This document shows positions 1-5,007 of a stretch of DNA of 6,749 nucleotides, in pieces. Made by a program: the position numbers and the translations under genes. Every line of letters starts with the position of its first letter. Within the stretch, counting starts at the first letter, position 1. The notes under the pieces are model-generated. The model was given only the letters and a program-made list of their open reading frames with translations, was not told the DNA's origin and did not search any database. The DNA lies in assembly GCA_021820165.1 (NCBI GenBank), contig JAKADW010000116.1, positions 1-6,749 on the forward strand. Reading direction: 5' to 3'. This stretch comes from Bacillota bacterium (GTDB lineage: Bacteria; Bacillota_E; Sulfobacillia; Sulfobacillales; Sulfobacillaceae).

Positions 1-723
1 GCCCTTCATGCCGAGCGAGCGCGACTCAATCACGCCGGCCGACTCAAATTTCCGGAGCGCGTTCACAATGACGGAACGGGTGATGCCGACCCGGTCCGCA
101 ATCTTGGAGGCCACCAACAAGCCTTCGGGACCGCCGAGCTCCTCAAAAATGTGCTGCACGGCTTCCAACTCCGAGTAGGAGAGCGTGTCAATGGCGACCT
201 TTACCGCCGCCTTCTTGCGCGCTTCCATCTCCAACTCATCCGACTTGGAGCGGAGAATCTCCATGGCCACCACGGTGGCGCCGTACTCCGCCAAAATTAA
301 GTCCTCGTCGTCAAACTCGCGTCCAAAGCGAGAGATGACCAACGTCCCTAGGCGGTCCCCACCGCCGTTCACCGGCACAATGGTGGTAATCTTGTTCTCA
401 TAGATGCACGGCTTGTCATGGAAAAAGACACACTGACGCTTTTCCTGCGAAATATTGGGATGGGTTTCGTCCACCTTCAAAAGCCCCTGGTTGTAGCTCT
501 GAGGAAACACTTCAGGGGTCAACACTTCGCGCACCATGATGTCACACTCAAATGAGTCTAGCAGTGAATACCCAAGAATTTTCCCGCGACGGCTCACCAC
601 GTACACGTTGGCTTGGATGAGCTCGCTCAAAATCTTGGCCATTTCCTCAAAGTTCACCGGATGACCGGCGGACCGTTGCAAGAGTCGGTTAATACGCCGA
701 GTCTTGTCGAGAAGTTTTTCCAC
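1..723 (-). CDS. codY: GTP- and branched-chain-amino-acid-sensing global repressor CodY, partial: C-terminus beyond the window edge
   Basis: DNA-binding global regulator that in Bacillota represses nutrient-limitation genes when isoleucine/leucine/valine and GTP are plentiful. 241 residues are visible; the family is about 259 long, so about 18 are cut off. It starts with GTG at 723, giving [16 protein letters not shown], which aligns with the CodY N-terminus. AAGGGAG at 738-732 lies 8 bases upstream. The GAF effector domain spans about 1-155, with [30 protein letters not shown] and [18 protein letters not shown] helical linker (about 156-180) leads to the winged helix-turn-helix: [44 protein letters not shown] and [11 protein letters not shown] at the edge. 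The DNA-binding half is almost identical to B. subtilis CodY; the GAF half is much more diverged, including ligand-contact positions. An ATG at 728 is out of frame and is not the start. It has its own promoter in the gap after hslU, and read-through from the operon is also likely. Confidence 0.96.
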   Translation of the reverse strand, partial: MEKLLDKTRRINRLLQRSAGHPVNFEEMAKILSELIQANVYVVSRRGKILGYSLLDSFECDIMVREVLTPEVFPQSYNQGLLKVDETHPNISQEKRQCVFFHDKPCIYENKITTIVPVNGGGDRLGTLVISRFGREFDDEDLILAEYGATVVAMEILRSKSDELEMEARKKAAVKVAIDTLSYSELEAVQHIFEELGGPEGLLVASKIADRVGITRSVIVNALRKFESAGVIESRSLGMKG

Positions 724-731
724 GACATCGT

Positions 732-738
732 CTCCCTT
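732..738 (-). promoter_or_regulatory. Ribosome-binding site that sets the codY GTG start
   Basis: AAGGGAG on the minus strand, 8 bases before the GTG at 723. No in-frame ATG lies nearby, so this site together with the family N-terminus decides the GTG start. Confidence 0.7.
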
Positions 739-745
739 AATTCAA

Positions 746-800
746 CATGACCTATCAAACTTCCGCACTATTATAGCATGGAAATGGGATAAAGGTCATG
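746..800. repeat. Inverted repeat flanking the codY promoter -10 element, possible operator
   Basis: CATGACCT at 746-753 is repeated in inverted orientation as AGGTCATG at 793-800, a perfect 8-base match. It extends by three more bases (CTATC at 752-756 against GATAAAG at 788-794) if a 2-base bulge is allowed. The loop between the perfect arms is 39 bases and contains the TATAAT. One arm overlaps the presumed -35 and the other lies about 10-17 bases after the presumed transcription start. A short perfect palindrome, GTCATGAC (795-802), overlaps the upstream arm. It could be a pair of protein-binding half-sites or a chance repeat; no known regulator motif is recognised. Confidence 0.4.
770..799 (-). 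promoter_or_regulatory. Predicted sigma-A promoter of codY, extended -10 type
   Basis: On the minus strand a perfect TATAAT lies at 775-770, preceded by TG (778-777), giving the extended -10 pattern TGnTATAAT. With an 18-base spacer, the -35 candidate is ATGACC at 799-794, matching TTGACA at 4 of 6 positions. Transcription would start near 762-764, leaving a leader of about 40 bases before the GTG at 723. The region is clearly more AT-rich than the genes around it. This suggests codY can be transcribed separately from the upstream protease genes. The -10 evidence is strong; the exact -35 and start point are inferred. Confidence 0.72.
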
Positions 801-814
801 ACGAACACAAAAAT

Positions 815-2218
815 TCAGAGTATATATCTATTGATGTCAATGTTGTCGGCGATTCCACGGAGCCGTTCGTCCACATAATTGTCGGTGATGGGAATGGTCT
901 GCCCGGTCAGCTCCGGAGCACTAAAGCTTAATTCTTCCAGCACCTTTTCCAATATCGTATGGAGACGGCGGGCCCCTATGTTTTCACTATCCCGATTGAC
1001 CTGAAAGGCATAGTGGGCCATTCGGCGAAGGCCGCTTTCTTCAAATTTCACGTCCACGCCCTCGGCCCCCAAGAGCGCTTGATATTGAAACACCAAGGAA
1101 TGCTTGGGCTCGGTCAGAATGCGATAGAAATCGTCCTCGGTCAGCGCCTCAAACTCCACCCGGATGGGAAATCGCCCTTGAAGTTCGGGGATTAAGTCGC
1201 TGGGCTTGGAGACATGAAAAGCCCCAGCGGCAATAAACAGCATATGGTCCGTCTTCACGGGCCCATATTTGGTCTGCACCGTCGAACCTTCGACGATTGG
1301 CAGAATGTCTCGCTGCACCCCTTCCCGCGATACGTCCGGTCCCCGGCCCTCATTTCCTCCGGCAATTTTGTCGAACTCGTCAATGAAGATAATGCCTTGC
1401 TGTTCTGCCCGCCAAATGGCGTCCGAGGTGACAGCATCCTTGTCAATCAATTTGTCCGCCTCTTCCTGGGTTAACACCCGGCGGGCTTCGGCCACCGTCA
1501 TTTTGCGGCGCTTGGTACGTTTCGGCAGGAGCCCCTGAAACATCTCCCCGAGGTTCATCTGATTCTCCATCCCGGGCATGTTGTTCATCATCGGCAGGGC
1601 GGGACCCGCGTCCTCAACCTCGACTTCAATGACTTCGTGCTCCATCGCCTTCAATCGCAACTTCTCACGGATGCGGCGGCGATCCTCCTCAATCCGTCGA
1701 CGCTCCTCCACATCCACTGGACGGGATGTGTTGGGGTTGGAGGTCCCGCCGAAAAACATTTCGAAGGGATTCTTCATGCCCCCACCTTGATCTTCTGGAA
1801 AGGGAGCCATGACCTCCACAATCCGGTCTTCGGCCATGCGCTCGGCCCGTTCCTTAACCTGTTGGCTCTTTTCCTCCTTGACCATGCGAATAGCCGTCTC
1901 AACCAAGTCACGCACCATGGCATCCACGTCCCGGCCTACATAGCCGACCTCCGTGAATTTGGTGGCCTCAATCTTGATGAAGGGGACCCGCAAAAGCCGC
2001 GCCAAGCGGCGCGCAACCTCTGTCTTACCCACGCCGGTCGGGCCAATCATCAAGATATTCTTTGGGGTAATCTCCTCTTGCAGTTCCGGGTCCAAACGAC
2101 TTCGCCTCCAGCGATGGCGGAGCGCGATCGCCACCGCTCGCTTGGCCTCCTTTTGTCCGACAATATATCGATCCAGTTCCTCGACGATACGGGCTGGGGT
2201 TAACTGCGATTCGTCCAT
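815..2218 (-). CDS. hslU: ATP-dependent protease ATPase subunit HslU (ClpY)
   Basis: AAA+ unfoldase that recognises and threads substrates into the HslV chamber using ATP. It is 467 residues, the same as B. subtilis ClpY. Visible: Walker A GPTGVGKT (59-66), the substrate-gripping pore loop GYVG (92-95), and Walker [10 protein letters not shown] with Asp280/Glu281. The conserved [11 protein letters not shown] segment has Arg349 as arginine finger, and sensor II is [11 protein letters not shown] (Arg417/Arg418). Between about 110 and 245 lies the intermediate (I) domain: charged, helix-rich, with a Met/Asn-rich stretch around 209-228. The C-terminus ends INRYIL, matching the family tail that inserts into HslV to activate it. 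The ATG at 2218 has a perfect AGGAGG 5 bases upstream. One small oddity is FIAAGAFH where B. subtilis and E. coli have FIASGAF. The gene ends 91 bases before codY. Confidence 0.97.
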   Translation of the reverse strand: MDESQLTPARIVEELDRYIVGQKEAKRAVAIALRHRWRRSRLDPELQEEITPKNILMIGPTGVGKTEVARRLARLLRVPFIKIEATKFTEVGYVGRDVDAMVRDLVETAIRMVKEEKSQQVKERAERMAEDRIVEVMAPFPEDQGGGMKNPFEMFFGGTSNPNTSRPVDVEERRRIEEDRRRIREKLRLKAMEHEVIEVEVEDAGPALPMMNNMPGMENQMNLGEMFQGLLPKRTKRRKMTVAEARRVLTQEEADKLIDKDAVTSDAIWRAEQQGIIFIDEFDKIAGGNEGRGPDVSREGVQRDILPIVEGSTVQTKYGPVKTDHMLFIAAGAFHVSKPSDLIPELQGRFPIRVEFEALTEDDFYRILTEPKHSLVFQYQALLGAEGVDVKFEESGLRRMAHYAFQVNRDSENIGARRLHTILEKVLEELSFSAPELTGQTIPITDNYVDERLRGIADNIDINRYIL

Positions 2219-2223
2219 GTGCG

Positions 2224-2229
2224 CCTCCT
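2224..2229 (-). promoter_or_regulatory. Ribosome-binding site of hslU overlapping the hslV stop
   Basis: A perfect AGGAGG lies 5 bases before the hslU ATG at 2218 and shares two bases with the hslV TAG stop (2230-2228). Ribosomes ending hslV would arrive on this site, which would help keep the peptidase and ATPase subunits in balance. Confidence 0.85.
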
Positions 2230-2776
2230 ATTCCAAGGTTTCAATGGTCAAGTTGTGGTTCGTGTAGATGCAGATGTCGGCGGCAATATCCAATGAACGG
2301 CGAACCAATTCACCGGGCTGAAGCCCACTATCCACCGATACCAACGCCCTCGCAGCCGCCAAGGCGTAGCTGCCACCGGAACCCACTGCTGCGATGCCAT
2401 CGTCCGGCTCAATCACTTCTCCGGTGCCGGACAGGAGAAACAGATTCTCCCGATCCGCGACCAACAAGAGCGCCTCCAACTTGCCCAGCATCCGATCGGT
2501 GCGCCATTCCCGCGATAGGGCCACTGCCGCACGGGGCAGATTGCCATGATGCTCCTCCAACTTGCCCTCAAAGCGCTCGAACAGCGTCAAAGCATCTGCC
2601 ACGGCGCCCGCGAATCCAGCCAGCACTTGACCGTGGTACAACCGGCGCACTTTTCTGGCCGTATGTTTCATAATGGTGTTCTGCCCGAACGTCACTTGGC
2701 CATCTCCACCAAGGACCGCTTGGCCGTTTTTGACCACAGCTAAAATGGTGGTCCCATGAAATTCCGCCACCCTCAT
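2228..2776 (-). CDS. hslV: ATP-dependent protease peptidase subunit HslV (ClpQ)
   Basis: N-terminal-nucleophile threonine peptidase, related to the proteasome beta subunit. It forms a double-hexamer chamber that degrades proteins fed in by HslU. From ATG 2776 it has 182 residues, the usual family size. It starts MRVAEFHG followed by [10 protein letters not shown], so Thr9 is the predicted nucleophile (Thr1 of the mature protein) after removal of an 8-residue propeptide. Conserved parts include GGDGQVTFG, with the Asp17 equivalent, and [11 protein letters not shown], with the active-site lysine. [43 protein letters not shown] and [16 protein letters not shown] follow. The 2776 start matches family length. 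A second in-frame ATG at 2791, one base after the xerC stop, would give 187 residues and has AGGG 6 bases upstream, so it cannot be excluded. The open frame continues up to 2881 inside xerC, but that part is not HslV. hslU follows after 9 bases, fitting co-production of the two subunits. Confidence 0.95.
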   Translation of the reverse strand: MRVAEFHGTTILAVVKNGQAVLGGDGQVTFGQNTIMKHTARKVRRLYHGQVLAGFAGAVADALTLFERFEGKLEEHHGNLPRAAVALSREWRTDRMLGKLEALLLVADRENLFLLSGTGEVIEPDDGIAAVGSGGSYALAAARALVSVDSGLQPGELVRRSLDIAADICIYTNHNLTIETLE

Positions 2777-2792
2777 CCCCCCGTCTTCCATT

Positions 2793-3701
2793 TTATGCCC
2801 TAGGATGGGCATTCTGATAGATGCGGCCCAATTGCTCCTGAGACACATAGGTGTAAATCTGCGTCGTCCGCAGCGATTCATGCCCTAATAGCTCCTGAAC
2901 CACGCGCAAATCCGCCCCTCCCATCAACATGTGGGTGGCATAGGAATGACGAAGCCAATGGGGACTAATATTGCGATGAAGGGCTGACTTCATCAACACG
3001 GCCTTGACGATGCGCCGAACGCTGCGGGTCGTCAGCCGTCCCCCGCGGGCGTTGACGAACAACGCCTGTTGACGGCTTGACGAGAGAAGCTCCGGCCGGC
3101 CCTCCTGCAAATAACGAGTAAGCGCACGGACCGCATGCTGCCCGATGGGGACGATGCGCTCCTTTTTCCCCTTGCCTAGCGCTCGCACCAAGCGAGAACC
3201 GAGGTTCACATCCAGCACGTCCAGGTCAACGGCCTCCTGGCTACGAAGTCCTCCCCCATACATCAGCTCCACCAAAGCCCAGTTGCGAAGGGCCAAGGCG
3301 CCAGTGTCGTTCATCGCCGCCTCAATAAATTGCTGCATCTCGTCCACCGTCAACACGCGCGGCAAGCTCCGCCGAAATCGGGGAGCCAATACCCTTTTGG
3401 CGGGATTTTCGGCCAGGTATCCCTCGCGCTCCAACCAGCGAAAGAAGCTTCGCACCACGGCCAGTTTCCGCGCCACGCTGCGCGCCGATACGCCCTCTTC
3501 CCCTAAGTGGGCCAGGTGGCGTCGAATGGCCCGGGCATCGATCCTTTCGGGGGGACCCGCGAATGTCAGCAATTGGACAATATCGCTTTCGTAGGCGCGG
3601 AGCGTATGATTCGAGACATCGTCGACCGAGCTTAAATATTGGAGATACGCCTGGACCCACGGATGATCGCTTTTAGGCATAACGCGTCTCGTCGACGCCA
3701 A
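2793..3701 (-). CDS. xerC: Tyrosine recombinase XerC (CodV type)
   Basis: Site-specific tyrosine recombinase. In this operon position it corresponds to B. subtilis CodV, which works with a XerD/RipX partner at the dif site to resolve chromosome dimers. It is 302 residues from the TTG at 3701. An N-terminal SAM-like core-binding domain (about 13-95) precedes the catalytic domain. All six catalytic positions are visible: Arg153 (GGGLRSQE), Lys177 (LGKGKKER), His248 and Arg251 ([14 protein letters not shown]), His274 (LLGHESL) and the nucleophile Tyr283 (TTQIYTYV). The TTG was preferred because GGAGG at 3712-3708 lies 6 bases upstream. An ATG at 3680 (start MPKSDHPW, 295 residues) has only a weak Shine-Dalgarno but would give the short ATGCCTAA overlap with the trmFO stop; it is a real alternative. 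The motif GLRSQE departs from the usual GLRxSE. Context favours a housekeeping XerC over a phage integrase. Confidence 0.95.
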   Translation of the reverse strand: MASTRRVMPKSDHPWVQAYLQYLSSVDDVSNHTLRAYESDIVQLLTFAGPPERIDARAIRRHLAHLGEEGVSARSVARKLAVVRSFFRWLEREGYLAENPAKRVLAPRFRRSLPRVLTVDEMQQFIEAAMNDTGALALRNWALVELMYGGGLRSQEAVDLDVLDVNLGSRLVRALGKGKKERIVPIGQHAVRALTRYLQEGRPELLSSSRQQALFVNARGGRLTTRSVRRIVKAVLMKSALHRNISPHWLRHSYATHMLMGGADLRVVQELLGHESLRTTQIYTYVSQEQLGRIYQNAHPRA

Positions 3702-5007
3702 GCGTCGCCTCCATCATCTGGAGCGCCCGATCTCTCATCCACTGCCGACGCTCGCGTTTGTCTTTCAGGGCGCGCACGTCATCGGGCAACTCCAAGAGAC
3801 CAAACGTGGCGTTCATGGGCTGAAAGGTCTCGGGATCGGCATGCGAGACATAATAGAAGAGCGCCCCCATCATGGTTTCTCGAGGCAGAAACAGCGGCGC
3901 TTGCCCTTCAAGATGACGGGCCGCATTAACGGCCGCCAAAATGCCCGAGGCGGCTGACTCGACGTAGCCCTCGACCCCAATCATTTGCCCCGCTAGCCAT
4001 AAATCCGGCCGGATGCGAGTATTGAGACTCGCTTCCAATGTCTTGGGGCTCTTGAGATACGTGTTTCGATGCATCACCCCGTAACGCGCATATTCCGCGC
4101 GATGGAGGGCGGGAATCATGGAAAACACCCGTTTCTGCTCACCCCAGCGGAGATTAGTCTGAAATCCCACCAAGCTCCAGAGGGATCCGGCCGCGTTGTC
4201 GCGTCTCATTTGCACCACCGCATAGGGCCGCCGACCACCCTCCAGCGGATTGGAAAGCCCGGTCGGCTTCATGGGCCCAAAGAGCGGCGTGCGCCGCCCT
4301 CGGCGTGCCAACTCCTCGATGGGAAGGCATCCCTCAAAAAAGCTGGCATCCTCAAAGTCATGCCGTTCGTGCTGTTCGGCCGACACCAAGGCCTCGAAAA
4401 AGGCGTTGTACTCCTCCTTGGTTAAGGGGCAATTAATATAATCCTCACTGCCTTCGCGCGATCCCATGAACGCCCGCTCCATATCAATTGAATCCCCAAA
4501 CACGATGGGTGCCGCGGCATCGAAAAAGGACAACGGATTATCCCCGAGGGTGTCCACCAGACTTTCGCTTAGTGATTCATGGGTGAGGGGCCCGGTGGCA
4601 ATGATGGTGGGACCTTCTGGTACCCGTTCCACCACCTGGCGGTGAATGGCGATGGACGGGTGGTTTTCAATCACCTCGGTCACATGGGCGCTAAACACGT
4701 CCCGATCTACGGCCAGGGCCGAACCCGCATCCACCCGGGCTATGGCGCCAGCTTTCAAAATCAGTGAATCGAAAAGACGCATTTCCGCTTTTAGCAAGGC
4801 CGCTGGGGACAGCCCTTGGTCCCCGCCAAACGAGTTGGAGCACACCAATTCCGCAAACCGCCCGGTATGATGCGCCGGCGTCATCGAAACGGGACGCATC
4901 TCATAGAGATCGACCTCTATCCCCCGCTTGGCGAGTTGATAGGCGGCCTCTGAGCCGGCAAGACCGCCGCCCACCACGGTCACGCGATTATTGCGCTTCT
5001 TCTTCAA
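3673..5007 (-). CDS. trmFO: Methylenetetrahydrofolate--tRNA-(uracil-5-)-methyltransferase TrmFO (Gid)
   Basis: Flavoprotein that makes 5-methyluridine at position 54 of the tRNA T-loop, using methylenetetrahydrofolate as carbon donor and FAD as reductant; cytosolic. From the chosen TTG start it is 444 residues, close to the usual 435-450. Visible: the N-terminal FAD-binding Rossmann motif VVGGGLAGSEAA (11-22), LYEMRPV, the TPAHHT segment, and FAELVCSNS with Cys56. FFEGCLPIEELARRG carries Cys227. These match the two catalytic cysteines of B. subtilis TrmFO (Cys53 and Cys226). LFGPMKPTGL, YGVMHRNT and GQMIGVEGYVESAASG are also present. The TTG at 5007 was chosen because AAGGAGG at 5023-5017 sits 9 bases upstream and the protein then begins MKKKRNNRVTVVGGG, as expected for the family. 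A GTG at 5013 is possible but only 3 bases from the same Shine-Dalgarno. The frame is open further upstream, inside topA, but that extension does not belong to the protein. It overlaps topA by 20 bases and xerC at its 3' end. Confidence 0.96.
   Translation of the reverse strand: MKKKRNNRVTVVGGGLAGSEAAYQLAKRGIEVDLYEMRPVSMTPAHHTGRFAELVCSNSFGGDQGLSPAALLKAEMRLFDSLILKAGAIARVDAGSALAVDRDVFSAHVTEVIENHPSIAIHRQVVERVPEGPTIIATGPLTHESLSESLVDTLGDNPLSFFDAAAPIVFGDSIDMERAFMGSREGSEDYINCPLTKEEYNAFFEALVSAEQHERHDFEDASFFEGCLPIEELARRGRRTPLFGPMKPTGLSNPLEGGRRPYAVVQMRRDNAAGSLWSLVGFQTNLRWGEQKRVFSMIPALHRAEYARYGVMHRNTYLKSPKTLEASLNTRIRPDLWLAGQMIGVEGYVESAASGILAAVNAARHLEGQAPLFLPRETMMGALFYYVSHADPETFQPMNATFGLLELPDDVRALKDKRERRQWMRDRALQMMEATLGVDETRYA
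3708..3712 (-). promoter_or_regulatory. Ribosome-binding site supporting the TTG start of xerC, inside trmFO
   Basis: GGAGG lies 6 bases before the TTG at 3701, within the codons for the Met-Glu-Ala stretch near the TrmFO C-terminus. It favours the TTG over the downstream ATG at 3680, which lacks a comparable site. Confidence 0.6.

Larger units (their letters stand above)
724..814. other. hslU-codY intergenic gap, 91 bases
   Basis: The only sizeable non-coding stretch in the window. It holds the codY promoter, leader and ribosome-binding site, and the inverted repeat. I see no stem followed by a T-run that would act as an intrinsic terminator after hslU, so read-through from the upstream genes into codY looks possible. 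Confidence 0.7.

Noticed and set aside
737..748. Tiny leader frame ATG-TTG-AAT-TAA before codY
   Set aside because: Three codons with no ribosome-binding site and no attenuator-like structure; likely chance.
810..824. CodY-box-like sequence at the end of hslU
   Set aside because: Only 10 of 15 positions match AATTTTCWGAAAATT, in an AT-rich spot where such matches are easy to get; too weak to call autoregulation.
812..840. Perfect TTGACA (minus strand, 840-835) as a second codY promoter
   Set aside because: At 16-18 base spacing the best -10 matches only 3 of 6, and the good-looking TATACT is only 10 bases away; the bases are explained by the HslU C-terminal codons.
1637..2203. Long plus-strand open frame (188 codons) opposite hslU
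   Set aside because: It is antisense to a fully conserved HslU coding region, gives no recognisable protein, and arises from the GC-rich codon pattern of the real gene.
2777..2881. N-terminal extension of hslV reaching into xerC
   Set aside because: The extra residues have no HslV similarity and lie out of frame inside conserved XerC codons; the starts at 2776 or 2791 fit the family.
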